Source: Spirodela intermedia
Taxonomy: Eukaryota; Streptophyta; Magnoliopsida; Alismatales; Araceae
DNA length: 64,000 bases
Direction of reading: 5' to 3'
Assembly: GCA_902729315.2 (NCBI GenBank)
Contig: LR746276.1
Location: forward strand, 4,570,169-4,634,168
Part shown: piece by piece, positions 38,500 to 51,329 of the stretch
How positions within the stretch are numbered: position 1 is the stretch's first letter
How the letters are laid out: the number at the start of each line of letters is the position of its first letter
Notes under the pieces: model-generated
Database searches by the model: none
What the model was told of the DNA's origin: nothing
Seen by the model: the letters and a program-made list of their open reading frames with translations, nothing else
Made by a program: the position numbers and the translations under genes

Positions 38500-39000
38500 A
38501 AAACAACATACCGCCTCCCCTCTTACCGTATTTACCGGCGGCAGTCGGCGGTAACCGATGTTCTCCGCCGCCGTTGAAATCGACAGGCTTCGGGGAGGGG
38601 ATAGAACCAGAAGACTGGAGGTGGGCTCTCGACGATCTCTTCCTCCACGTATGCCAAGATTGAGACAAGAGTGGTATATAGATCTGACGGAGGAACCTCC
38701 TCCCTAGCCGTGGCATCTCCGGAGGAATACATTGGAGGTTTTCTGCAGGGTTTTTGGAGCCTAGCGAGATAGCTCCGCCCAATTCGCCAGGATCTGGTTC
38801 CACAAGGAGGAAGGTAGGCGTGGACTCTGCTCTTCGTCGTTTTCTCAATCGCTCTTCCTGCTGTTCCAGGGTCCTTTTGTTGCTTTCAATGCTTCCTGTT
38901 CGCCCATCTCGAGCATTTAATTCTGAAAACCTAACAATGCGGTTTGGAATTAAGCGAAACCCCACCGATCCACCCACCTGGGAAGGCAAATATTTCTGAG
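38500..39000. other. GC-rich block upstream of TANGO2, unresolved
   Basis: Open on the minus strand in two overlapping frames (177 and 66 codons), neither of which I recognise. The position, just upstream of the plus-strand TANGO2 gene, fits a divergent promoter with a minus-strand first exon, or simply the GC-rich promoter of TANGO2. No splice-consistent gene could be built. Confidence 0.3.
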
Positions 39001-39274
39001 TTCTGTGTGTGGCAGCAGCTCTGCGATTCCTAGGCTGGTTTTTATGAGAGAATTGATGGGGTTTCCTCGTTCTGGCTGTCTTGTTTGGTAGGGTGGGTTC
39101 CGGGAACGGCGCTATTGGCGACTGTTTGGCAACCCTAGACTTTGCTCTTGATGCGTGGGTGGTTCCTGCTGTGCGGGCAATCTCATATTAAATCTAGACT
39201 CGCACACCTCTTTCTGTAGAGTCCGTCCGGTTCGCGGGAGAAGAGAGGAGGAGAGAAGAGAGGAGAAAGGGAAG

Positions 39275-41170
39275 ATGTGCATATCTGCGTGGATTTGGCA
39301 AGCCCATCCTTCCTATCCATTCCTACTCGTCCTCAACAGGGACGAATACCATGAAAGGTCAAATCCTTACCATCTGCATTGTTTTCCGGTTGATTTCTTC
39401 ACGTTCAATTCTGCTGTTTGTGGGTTTTTACTCTGATTCTATCAGATAATTTTTGTTCCTGTGTTGAGATTTTTGTTGGCGGTGATGGACTGTCAGGCCT
39501 ACCATGACAGCAGAATGGTGGGGGGACGGCACTCAGAAGATACTGGGAGGGAGGGATGTGCAGGCAGGGGGGACTTGGCTTGGATGCACCAGAAATGGGA
39601 GACTAGCTTTCCTGACCAATGTCCTGGAGCCTGATCCCTTCCCCGACGCCAAGAGCAGAGGGGCTTTGCCTGTCAAGTTCTTGGAGGTATTTCCCTCTCT
39701 CTGTCTCTGTCTCTCTCTCATTCCGCAGTTGCTGATGCCCACTTCTGGTTACAGTGTGAAAAAAGCCCTCTGGAGTTTGCGGAGGAAGTAGCTGGTGAAG
39801 CAGACAAGTACAATGGCTTCAACCTGGTGCTAGCTGATCTTTGTTCGAAAACCATGGTTTATGTCTCCAACAGGCCAAAGGGAGAGCCTGCCTCCATCAA
39901 ACTGGTGCCCCCTGGCCTCCATGTGCTCTCAAATGCAGGCCTTGATTCCCCCTGGCACAAGGTGAGCTCGTCTCTGATGCATCCTATTTCTATTCTAGGA
40001 AATCCATGTTCGTTTGCACGAACGATTTCATTACGAACACAGCCTGTTGTCGCCAGATCTCACTACCCACCTGGATAATTGTGGTCCTCTACACCTCTTG
40101 ATGATGCTTGATGTTGGCCATTCATTCATAGCTTTTTGACGCAGCCTTCATCACTGGAGAGGGAGAGGGAGAGGGAGTGTGAGGGAGGGATAGAAAAAAT
40201 GACGGTGGGTTGGTTTCAACCTGGCCATCTCCACTGATTGGCAAAAAAATTGTCTGTTTATTTGACATTGGTTGATTTCTTCTTGTTCTTCTCTGCCTCT
40301 CACAGGCTGCTACACTTTCCCTGCATTAATATTTGAGGGAGGCAATGCAGCACTTTAGGCTGATCTTTGGGTTTTGAGTTATTTCCTTCCTAAATGAGTT
40401 GGGCATATGACAAAGTTTCTACCTTTTTGGACTGATAATAATCGTTCATTGCATAGAACTGCGATTGATGGGTGTGGGGTTGTGGATCTGCTTTTCTTTT
40501 AGGCACTACGCCTCGGCAAGGGATTCAAAGAGCTACTGTACAAATACGATGCGGAAGAGGAGATCCCCGCCAGAGAACTGGTCAAGCAGCTAATGTGTGA
40601 CAGAGTCAAGGCTGAGAGGGATCGTCTCCCCAACACTGGCTGTGACTCGGACTGGGAGTGGAACTTGAGCTCTATATTCGTTGAGGTTGACACAAAGAGG
40701 GTGAGCCCCCCCACCCCCCTGAAGGACTTGGTCATCTTCTTCTCTGGTAGACTCTTTTGACCCTGTGACGACTCTTCACTAAGGACTCGATAATTATCTT
40801 CTCCAATTGCTTTATTTTGACCCCGTCATGAGGATTAGTCAAAGGGTTTAGCCATCCTCACCTTCGGTTGCACTCTTGACCCTTGCCCTGACTAATCACC
40901 AAACGAGTCAAGGATCATTGCATGAGGCTTCACCCGTTTATGACTTTTCATCAGAGAAGTTGGCCCAACCTTCTCTCCATGATCTGTGCTTCGGATCAGA
41001 CGATAATTTCTTCCATCTGGGGCCTCTTGCAGGGCCGATATGGCACGAGGAGCACCGCCGTGGTGGCTGCAAGGCCGAGCGGCGATGTGGAGTTCTATGA
41101 GGCTTATTTGGAGATGGGCGTATGGAAGGATCACACCATCCGGTACCAGATCGAGAGTCTTCACCAATAA
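39275..41170 (+). CDS. TANGO2: TANGO2-like (NRDE family) protein, five exons
   Basis: A homologue of transport and Golgi organization protein 2, a conserved eukaryotic NRDE-family protein linked in animals to Golgi organisation, lipid and haem handling; its plant role is unclear. Exons: 39275-39357, 39497-39686, 39755-39961, 40503-40700, 41033-41170, all GT-AG and in phase, giving 271 residues (human protein 276). The NRDE signature is at residues 21-24 (LLVLNRDEYHERPT) and Cys2 follows the initiator Met, as expected in this Ntn-hydrolase-like fold. Other conserved pieces are GGTWLGCTRNGRLAFLTN, VYVSNRP, LSNAGLDSPWHK and YGTRSTAVV. The start is supported by the MCI N-terminus that is universal in the family. 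The 3' untranslated region carries a tandem duplication. Confidence 0.93.
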
Positions 41171-41247
41171 AGAAGGCCCGACAGACAGCCGCTGCTGTCC
41201 TTGGCTTCACTTCTGAGACCTGCGGGGTTCACCCTCTGCTTCCCTCT

Positions 41248-41584
41248 AAACCGGGTCCCTGTATTTGAAGATTTTATAGAAGAAAATTGTGGCTTTTTAG
41301 CCCCTCCCTCCCTCATTGCTAACATCAGCCTCCCGCCTCCCAGATTCTTCCCATACATTTTTGTAATTATTCTTACATCTATCTAGAAATGAGCATATAT
41401 ATATATTAAATTAATTATTCTTACATCTATCTAGAAACTGGGTCTCTGTATTTGAAGATTTTATAGAAGAAAATTGCGGCTTTTTAGCCCCCTCTCCTTC
41501 CCCTAAACACTGCCTCCTTCGTAACATCAGCCTCCCATTTTCCTCTCATACATTATAAAATTATTCTTACATCTATCTAGAAAT
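41248..41584. repeat. Tandem duplication in the TANGO2 3' region
   Basis: Unit one (41248-41390) and unit two (41435-41584) each begin aaac-gggt-cctgtatttgaag and end with TTATTCTTACATCTATCTAG. That last motif also occurs a third time between them (41415-41434). The duplication begins about 78 bp after the stop codon and so probably duplicates 3' untranslated sequence. Confidence 0.85.
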
Positions 41585-41589
41585 CATCA

Positions 41590-42400
41590 TAGTTTTTTTT
41601 TTTGAAAAATATTGATTATTGTCAGCAAAGGGTCCAAACCCAAGGTTCACACATATATTTTATTAGAAAAAAGCAATTTCAATGGTAATAATGCATGGTA
41701 GCTAGGTTTGATAAAGTGCACAGTTCTCACATGGTGTCCAAAGCCCATGAATGTTTCTAAAATTGAATAAAATACAATGGTCCTAAAAAAATGGGAAATT
41801 CATTAAAAAAAGCGTTGCAAGACAAACTGTCTCTCTACGCCTTCTCATTCTTCTAGTGCACAGAAAAGATCACTCTTCTGGGGATGCCATGAACGAATTG
41901 CCAAGGGAAAAGAACAAGGAAAGGAGCTTGCTTTCGAGGAACCCACCAAATTTTAAGCTCGACCCAGTGAATAATCATGCCTGAAGAGTATTTCACTATG
42001 ATTAGTCATATGGAATTATTTTTATTTTCCGTTTTTGTAATCATTTTTTTTCCAGTATGTTCTTTAAAGCAGGTCTCAATAGTGCTTTACTCATTGAAGG
42101 GCTGCCTATCTCTGCGATGGACTTGGACGGACTGGGGCTGTTGAGACGCGTGGCCGAAGAAATTGCCACGTGGGTCTGATTGTAATTTTTCTTTTGTTTT
42201 GTGGTGGTTCAAAACTGGGATTACACCCGGCAAGGCCATTGAGAGTTGTAGCGGTGAGTTTACGGCGGAGGCTTGGACCGGGTTTTTTAAACTGCCGCCT
42301 ACGGCTTGGGGGCGGGGCCTGAGTGCTGGGACGGGGGAGGAGGGGTTAATTCCGTCTGCCCCCCCGGGACTACTTTCAAAAGAGGGAGAGGCGGGCGAGG
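41590..42400. other. Intergenic region and promoter of the MAPKKK gene
   Basis: AT-rich to about 42,100, then GC-rich toward the kinase gene. No coding sequence recognised. Confidence 0.5.
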
Positions 42401-42402
42401 GC

Positions 42403-42405
<3 letters not shown>

Positions 42406-42451
<46 letters not shown>
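42406..42451. repeat. GA microsatellite in the MAPKKK 5' leader
   Basis: About 23 GA units, 150 nt upstream of the start codon and probably within the 5' untranslated region. Confidence 0.9.
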
Positions 42452-42456
<5 letters not shown>

Positions 42457-42599
42457 AATGCTGTATTCATGGCTCGTTTGTCGCTGCTGGTGACGCTGCT
42501 CTTCTGGTATTCCGTTCGAATGAAGCCCTGATCGATCGTGACCGAGGCAGGGGACAGCTGAAGAAGGCGAGTGGTTGGTGAAGCTGGAGTGAGGATACG

Positions 42600-45500
42600 A
42601 TGCAGGACATCTTCGGATCCGTCAGAAGGTCTCTCGTGTTTCGTCAGAATCCCCACGCGGATGAGTCGGGCGCCGTTGGTGGGGGCATCGCGGAAAGGAT
42701 CGGATCTTGCTTGAGGAAGTCGAAGGTCGGACTGGGAGGTATCGGGATGGGGCTCCTGTCCAGAATCCAGAGTCTTGCTCCTCTGCCAGAGCCACCGGCC
42801 GTGGATACTGCTTCCTCTGCGCAGGATTGCGTCCCCGCAATCAGGTGGAGGAAGGGTGAACTCATTGGTTGCGGTGCATTTGGGCATGTGTACATGGGCA
42901 TGAACCTCGACTCGGGAGAGCTGCTCGCCGTAAAGCAGGTTTCCTCTGCGTGTGTTTCCGTGCATATATTTATACTTGCATCCTCACTTTTTTCCCTTGG
43001 CTATGATAATTGATTTTCATATTGAATTTGGAATCTTTCTCTAATCGTGCATATCTGCTCACCGTACAGGTTATGATTGGGACAAGTAGTGCTTTCAAGG
43101 AGAAGGCCCAGGTGAGGATTTTGATCATCTGGTTTTCTCCTAATTTATTCTTGATTTTTTCATAATACTGATATGACCTTTGTTTTCTTTTATAACGTTT
43201 GATATCTTAATGTTGAAAAAAATCCATTATTTTACCATCCAAAATGCTTATAAAAAATAATGAAGGCCCAGATGGGTTTCCCTTGGAGTTTTGTCAGTTG
43301 CAGTCGTTTTTCTTTCAAAAAGTGTAGTCTTGTAGGCTGATTTCTGATGTTGGGGGCCAGATCTGTGACGGGACAGAACTTATTTGGTTTACTTATTCAG
43401 CGTTTACTTCTTTGAACTATGAACTTTGAACTTTGTATAGGATAACATACGGGAGCTCGAGGAAGAAGTCAAGCTTCTTAAAAAGCTTTCTCATCCAAAT
43501 ATTGTGGTGAACATCACATTAGCATTAATATTTTCTTCTTTTTCGGAATTGAGTACTCTGTTCTCTTATCCTATTAATCTATTCATCATGGTAGAGATAT
43601 CTGGGAACAGCTAGAGAAGAGGATACTTTGAATATTCTGTTAGAATTTGTTCCTGGTGGATCCATATCTTCTTTATTGGGAAAATTCGGCTCTTTCCCGG
43701 AGGCTGTAAGTCGTTTTCTCTCTGAGTGGTATTCAAAATTATTTATTCCTGCATACTGTCCTGAAATATGTAAACTACAGGTAATAAGAACGTACACGAA
43801 GCAGCTTCTCCAAGGACTCGGATACCTTCATCAGAATGGAATCATACACAGGGATATAAAGGTTTCGCTTATACATATGGCTCTATATGGTGAAGGCTCG
43901 CCACCTCTCATACCTCTGTTAAAAGAATAAAATGGTCTTATCATGCATTCCAGGGAGCAAATATTCTTGTAGACAACAAAGGTTGTATCAAGCTTGCTGA
44001 CTTCGGTGCATCAAAAAGGGTAGCCAAACTGGTAAGTGCACCTAAGGCCTCGTTCCCTTCGATCCTTTCTTTTGAAAGTGTCAGTTTCTTGTATTGTTAT
44101 GAATTCTCTATTCTTATTTCTTCTGCTTCTCTTCTAGTTTAGAGTTCATTTTAAAGTGGAAAACTTTGGAAACCATATTCCTATTGTTGTTCTGAGGCTT
44201 TTCTACTAGTATAATGATAAGGAATTTCTTCCTTAAATTTCTGATTATATTTTCTTAAAGGAAGTATTTCCATAATCAACTCCGTCATTATGTATTTAGT
44301 TCCCTCTTTTGGTTTCTTTTTTACTTAGTGACGTCATTGTTACTCTTATAGGCAACCTTAAATGCCGCCAAATCTATGAAAGGCACACCGTATTGGATGG
44401 CTCCAGAAGTAATTGTCCAGACAGGACACAGCTTGTAAGAACCAAAATTCTTTAAGCTTCTTCATAGATGAACATAGTTATAACATTTATTCTGAAGCTT
44501 ATTTAACAGGAAGGCAACTAGACTCTGTTCTTGTTAAATATGATTGATCATTTCATTGCTTTATGTATGATGTTAGATATTAAGTAGTTATTGCATTGGT
44601 TTTACATTATCTTTGACCTATATTCTCTATTGAAATCATTCTTTTCACTTTTAATCGTTGTGTTTATACAAATTTTGGTCCGTTGAAATTTTTGATGCTT
44701 GTAAAGCTACTATTGTGTCCATTTCTTCAGCATGTGTCGTATAAATCATTTTTTGAGATACTCGGGAGAAAATTATTTAATTTTTAAAATAAAATTAATA
44801 GTGGATAGGGATACTAACTGGTATCAGTGAAGCTCTGTGCAGAGGACTAATGATTAACTTTTTTGATGGAAAAGAGAAAGATAAATGATTTTATGTTGTT
44901 CATTTACACTCTGCGCCAACTTAGACGATCTGTGATATAGAATAAAATTGCCGATAATGTGAATGTCAGAAAAGTGTGGCCTAGATGGCTACCTAGACAG
45001 CTTGAAAAGATGGAAAATTTGAAGATCTAAATAGAATCATTTAGGTTGTCTATAAGGCCCAAGACAAGTTTTATTTTCTTAAGCTTATTAGATTTTTCCC
45101 TTAACTAAGAAAAGTTTAAATGTTAGTAGATTTTCTTATTAAATCCTATTGTCCTGGGGCTTTAGAATCACTTTTTGATTATATAAAGAAGCATGCATTA
45201 CAGATATTTTTTTTGACTAATAATATTATTCGATTTGTCCCTCTCCTTATAAATTCAAGAGACGTTCTATTTTTATTATAGATTCAAGGATTAGTCTATA
45301 ATTCCTTAGTGATTCTAGGATTGTTGTTTCTATTTCTTGTCAATTTAAGGTTTGAACTATCATCCTTAGCTTTCACTAAATCAAATGGAATTAGAATAAG
45401 GTTTTTTAGTCTTCAGTTTGCCTGTTTGAAGATATTTTGTGCACGTGATGGGGGCAGCCTTGTTGATAACATTGTTTGTGTGGTAGGAGCTCTTTTAAGA

Positions 45501-48500
45501 GTTGAGTTTTTTGAGACCCAAGACAGTGTCAATCAAAGTTGGGATGATATTCATTCTACTTTGCAACCATTGCTAGTGTTCATGATTGGTAAGGACACCT
45601 GTGTGTTTTCAATGTAGTGATCTTGGATGGCTAATTTATGATTAAAACTCATCTCCATCGCATAGGGAGCTAGCTAGTGAGGAAAAACTTGGGAAATTTC
45701 TAACATGTAAGTTGGTGGATTGTGCATGAACATTGTGAATGGAGCTCATGTAACCCATTTTATTGATAGAGAAGATCCAGAACAAACTTCATGGCCAAAG
45801 TTGCATCTAATGAAAGATTCTTGACATCTAATCAATATTAGAGGTCCGCATGCTGTACTAGTACAAGAAAACTTGAAGACAAGTTCTTTTAAGTAGGAAG
45901 ATTGATGTAGAAAAAAATCACTAGAATTGAAGAAAGTTAAAAATGTGTAACTCACAGCCCGAATAGAGTCATCAAGTGGACTATAAGAAGCAGAACACGT
46001 TTTCTTTTTTTATGCTTCGAAACTGTTCCGTTTATCTTGGAAATTTTATTCCTAAGCAGATTTTTTTCTAAGATCTTATTTTTTAAAAGATTTAGACTTT
46101 TTACTTTTTATAAAAGGTGCTCACTATTGGTGAAGATGCTATTTTTAACTCTAGAGCTAGTGGGGGTAAAGCATTTGCCATAAGGTGTAATTTCGTTATT
46201 TTTTTTTTTTGAAAATAAATATGAAATTTGTGCTATTATATATTCAGGACTAATCTAAGCATGCAGGTCCTTACTTGAAACCAAGAGGGATATGAATTGG
46301 GATATGACCTCCATGAGTACTAGCTGTTTGAATTAAACCCAGGTTATAACATATTATTTGATTATTGAGTCCGTCTATGATTGGAAGGAAAGGCTTGCAA
46401 AACAATGACTATCCTAGTTATTTTATAAAATATTAGCAATATGAGAGTCATTAAATGTTTAGATAGAACATAAAAATTGTTATTGATGTAGCCTAAAACC
46501 TGAAAAAGTCGTTTGACCTGGGGTAGACGCGTAAAGAGGATAAATTGATGCTCTTGTCAAGACATGGAAATATGTTTGTGAGTCTTTTGACTTGAGAAGG
46601 GGGTGTTGAAAAGAACTTGGATGAAGCATTGAAAAACTAACTTTTAGGAAGATGCCTTGAATTGTGAAAGTGAAAACTCTGCTTTGTCTGCATCATCGAT
46701 GATGCATTGAATAATTGTTCAAACTTCTAAAAACGCCTTTATTTTTCAGTCAACACTGTGTTCAATGAGACATACACTGAGAGATGTTTTGAAGAGCACA
46801 GCCTTGCTGAGTTTATTAATAAATTCGTATAGGTAATCAAAATGCTATCTTTCAATATCCTTTTCCTGTTACAGAGCATTTTAGGCTGATTCTGCTCCCT
46901 TTCAACATAAATAAATATCTTAAGTGAATTTAGTTGATGGATGTGAATTGTGGGGGACCTGTGTAAGTTATTGATGGCTAAGTTCAACGAAGAGGATATG
47001 TTCCATGTAAAACTACTCTAGTGCTACTCTTTTTTTCTTCTTTTAGTCTAGACTTGGAATTCGAGTCAAGTTGGCCCCCTGACACGTTGATCTAGTCGCC
47101 ACCGGAGCCGCTCACGGATGTAGTTGCAGATACGCGAGTCTTAGTGGGTCGTTTGCTCCCATTCTCCTCTCCTCTGTCATCAGTGACACTTTTTTTTTGT
47201 AAATACACTCTTCATACTCCCATTGTCTCTCTTTCCCCGTTATTCATTTCAAGTGCTCCTCACAAGTTTCCGTTTGTAAACTCTTGTGCCCTTCTCAACC
47301 TGCTTTTGTCCCCTTAGCTGCTCTCCTATATGTACAAACGTTTTCCCTTCTCTCTATTTCGCCATCCTTAAACGTAGCTACTGCCTATTAAACACTGCAT
47401 GGGCAACATTACCTCAACTTTCACGCCATGGTGGTGTATATGGAACCTCATGATGGCATCTACTCACCATGAATGAAGTTGTCAGTGAAACCAAAAGCTC
47501 CTGCTGGAAGTCCAACCATTTTGAAGGAGTGATTTGTTGCCAGTGGGCTCGGGTGATGATGGTAAGTTTTTGAATCTCGCCAAAGTTTCCTCAGTGTTGT
47601 TGAAGAACAAAAACTATTTGTTGCAGATAATCGAACTTACTAGGAGAGAAGAACTTACAAATTCTTAACTGGTTGTACAGAACACTTAGAGATGATCGAA
47701 TGTTGGCTCTAATACCAAGGAGAAAGAAGAAAACCACGAGGAATTCACATGATAGTAGAGACAAACACGATGCTGAGAGGAAAGGAGGGAAATAACTATT
47801 TAAATGAAAACGTCCGACTTGGTCATAGCTATTATAACGGGCCCCATTCAGTGCTTCATGGCTTAAGTGTTTCCTCTTATGTTCCTATTAACCTGATTTG
47901 ACATTATTACCATACGGATGGTGCCCTATGTTCCTCATCAAGGAGGGATGGTGATAAGAGTTACCCATTACATGCTGCAAGTTGGCAGCAACCAACTAGG
48001 TTGTCTGGCGATGGTAATAATTTTGTGATGGACATCCTCCTTTCTAGCGGTGTTTCTGCAATGTATGCATCATTTTACCCATTAGGATAAGCTCTGCGCT
48101 TTTTCTGATAATTTTGTTTATTTTTTTAAAATATTCGAAAATAATTTAAATTAAAATTTTTCTGATGACAGTCTTTATTTTTTAGAAGACTTTCTGAAGC
48201 TCATTACCTTTTAGTTTTCTTCCCTCATGATGTTATCCTTCATTATTTGCTCTATGCTTCCTTTGCTAGTTAGTTTCCTTCTATCATTTGACAGTTTTAC
48301 TGTTCACCTATCATATTCTTTTTTTCTCTTCCATATGACATTAGATTTCTTGTTTTTTTCATTCCCTGCCGCAGTTTTCTTATTGCAATGGGTAAACTCA
48401 TCTCTTCTGATTGTACATTTTCAATGTCGTAGCTCTGCTGACATTTGGAGTGTTGGCTGCACGGTTATCGAGATGGCCACTGGTAAACCTCCTTGGAGTC

Positions 48501-51329
48501 AGCAGTATCAAGAGGTAACTGATGGTTATTCTTTTTTGTTTTTTCGTTATTCACTTGTATTATATCAGAGTCAGTGATTTTCTCTATAGCCTTAATCATT
48601 TTCATGTAGGTATCATGGCACATATTGCCAACTTTTCTTTTCTTTCAACTCATTTATTGTGCAAGATTCATCTTTGGCGAAGAGCAATGTGGACCAGTTG
48701 TTTCCATTTCGTGTTTTATGTACGGTTGATTCAGGTGTTCGCTTGCTACTGATATTCAGTTTCCTCAGGTTGCTGTTCTGTATCACATTGGAACGACAAA
48801 GTCACATCCGCCGATCCCAGAGAATTTATCCCCAGAGGCGAAGGATTTTCTTTTGAGATGTTTACAGAAGTATTCACTGAATCTCCATTGCCATTTATTA
48901 TTTATTTGCAGCAAGAAGTGCAGAGACCACTTTCCTATATTTTAATACACCAATAAACCTTTGGTTCTGTGGCTAAATATTTGACTCTTAAGATCATTTG
49001 AAGGCAATTCATAATAGAGAAAAGCGGATTTTGTGACTCGTGATGAATAACTGACTAGTTTAAATGATATAAGTCAGATATGCAATTCGAAATGTTAAAG
49101 CTGATTTTAGTTTTAATTTCATTATAGACCTGTTTTCAAAACAAAGTAACCTGCATTTCCATCTAGTTCTCACAGAAGTAATGTTTTATCTTTGAAATCT
49201 CTTTCCAAAAATTTAACATTAAAGCTACTGACTCCTTGATTGATTACTTCAACACATTTTAATAAGTACTGGAGTGTTTATTTGATCATCGAATCCAATC
49301 TGCATATTCTCCCATTTTATTTTCTTCCTAAGGACTTATTTGGGAGCCTATATGAATGTTTCAGATGCATTATCAAGGATCCCATGGAAGCATATTACTG
49401 AAATGCATTTTAAGATTGATATCGCTAGCTAGTTCTTTCGGTATATGGTAGTCATCTAGGTAATTTTGTTGTACTACCCCCCATTCTAATAATGCCTCGA
49501 CCTTGAAGGGAACCAAACATGAGGTCAACAGCTTCTGAGCTTCTTCAGGTAAAACTCATACACAGTGCTCAAAACTTTTTACTGTTGTAGGTCTGTGTGT
49601 AATGACCTCTCGTTTCTAATCTCTTGCCATCATTGATTAAATTCTCTTTTGAGAATTGTTCACTGTAATAATCTTCTTTGAATTGCTGCACAGCATCCTT
49701 TTGTCACCGGGGAATGTCAAGACGCCCGTCTGTCGTCTTGTTCTTCAGATACGGTGCGTGTATGCTTTGACTTCTACTACTTTGTTCCACATTATTAATT
49801 TTTTGCTTTTATACTTACGATGTGTATAACTGCCAGGCAAGATCTCCAAGTGCTCTTCAGACATCTGAATGTGAGCTGGAAAACTCGTGGGTGCCATCTC
49901 AAGTCGTCCTTATCTTCATATGCTATATTGTTGTCCAATTACTATTGACTTTGGAAGGGTCTTTAAACTGCAGCCGTAATACAGTAATGCAAGCCACAGC
50001 TACGTGTGGAGTTGTGAAGAATGTGGATGAGTTTGGAAGCGAAATATTCTCAGCATTAAGCCCTGAAAAGCTCATTAGTGCCAGGCCTATTTGGGAGATG
50101 GATGATAGTGACCAAATGTGCCAGCTTGATGACCAAGATGACTTCTCGACTATTGGAAAAGTAAAACTTCTGTACTTTCATTTTTTCTCTGGCAAGGTTT
50201 ATTGAGATCATTTCTTGCCCATATGTTGTTCGTGATAGTATCATATCTGGGTTTTTTTTTTAATTATGGTTTTTTTCTTGTAGAGCTTTAACCCAATGTC
50301 TGAACCCTTTGAGGATTGCTGGCATTGCGAAGTTGATGCTACTCAGGAACAAAGAAGAGTAGTCTCTGAGGAACATAACTGTGGATCTGGAGAGAGAGAA
50401 AATCATGGCATATTTCCCTGTGAGTCAATTTGTGAGGATGATGACGAAGTCACTGAAACAAAAATTAGGGTTTTTCTTGATGAAAAGGTGAATTAGGAGT
50501 ACATGACTCATTTATCGTTATATTATGTGAAAACCACCTGATTTTACCCACGTCATCGGTACTATCTCCAACATTATCTTGTCAGGCGAGGGATCTAAAG
50601 AAGCTGCAGACACCACTTTATGAGGAATTCTACAACACTATAAATGCCTCCAAATTGCAACATATTGCCAGCAATATTCCGGAGGAAAGCAAGTCGTCAC
50701 CAAGAAGGGCCAGGCCTGAGCTATCCACTCCCCAGGTTGATGCTCCAGCTAGTGTAAGCCCTGGGAGGCATGCCTCAAGTGGTAATAGTGGTGACCGAGT
50801 TTTGAGGGAAATTCCTTCACCCCAGCTTAATGAGTCGGAAGGGACACCTGACATTGCAAAACAACATCCCAGTGATTTGAGGTTAGCTGAGGCTAGTTTA
50901 TTTGAAACCTCTCTGCAAGTGGATAAGCCGGCAGCATTTTTTTTTTAACTCTATTTTTAATTTTCAGTGAAAAGAACAGGGAAAACATTATGTTTCATCA
51001 TATTCAATGAATTTTAATTAATATAGTTTTTACAAGCGTTCACTTATTCCTTTCTAAAGCGTTATGTTGAATTATAGTTTCAACTTCTGTGAGAGGCGGA
51101 GGAAATGGAAGGAAGAGCTGGATCAAGAGCTTGCGAGTCAAAGGGGTAAGTAGTTATTAATCCCTCACGCAGATGAATGATCATGCTATAGTTCATGTGG
51201 ATATGATAGGCAGCACCTTAATCTTTGACTGCAGAGATGATGCGCCTGGGAGGTGTTGGAGGAAGAATATCTTCCCCGAAAGATAAATGCCTGAGCAAGA
51301 AGCTGGGCTGGTCACGGATCATCTCCTAA
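42600..51329 (+). CDS. NPK1/ANP-type MAP kinase kinase kinase, 17 exons
   Basis: A MEKK-like Ser/Thr kinase of the NPK1/ANP group, which drives cell-plate expansion in cytokinesis and acts in oxidative-stress signalling by phosphorylating MAPKKs. Exons: 42600-42938, 43070-43111, 43441-43506, 43595-43705, 43781-43861, 43954-44031, 44352-44434, 48433-48514, 48769-48869, 49509-49548, 49694-49753, 49837-49886, 49974-50160, 50284-50487, 50586-50881, 51078-51145, 51235-51329. All joins keep the frame, giving 660 residues (ANP1 666). Kinase landmarks: glycine loop GCGAFGHV at 90-97, Lys112 in AVKQ, HRDIK at 209-213, DFG at 229-231, GTPYWMAPE at 250-258, and HPFV closing the domain at 342-345. The C-terminal half is acidic, with [20 protein letters not shown] and a coiled-coil-like [14 protein letters not shown], the region that binds kinesins in NPK1. 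The 49887-49973 intron is the least certain join. Confidence 0.92.
44435..48432 (+). other. Intron 7 of the MAPKKK gene (3,998 nt)
   Basis: Far longer than the other introns of this gene. Its ends fit gtaaga and a cgtag acceptor, and the flanking codons join as TT/C inside HSFSADIW. Inside are AT-rich DNA, a GC-richer segment at about 47,060-47,560 and a primer-binding-site-like motif on the minus strand at 47,704-47,716. Insertion of one or more old transposons would explain the size, but no terminal repeats were found. Confidence 0.75.

Noticed and set aside
45309..45617. 102-codon open frame within the MAPKKK intron 7
   Set aside because: No domain, AT-biased composition, and it lies inside a well-supported intron.
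47704..47720. Sequence resembling an initiator-Met tRNA primer-binding site on the minus strand inside the kinase intron
   Set aside because: No LTR pair or polyprotein remnant could be placed around it, so a retrotransposon is not called.
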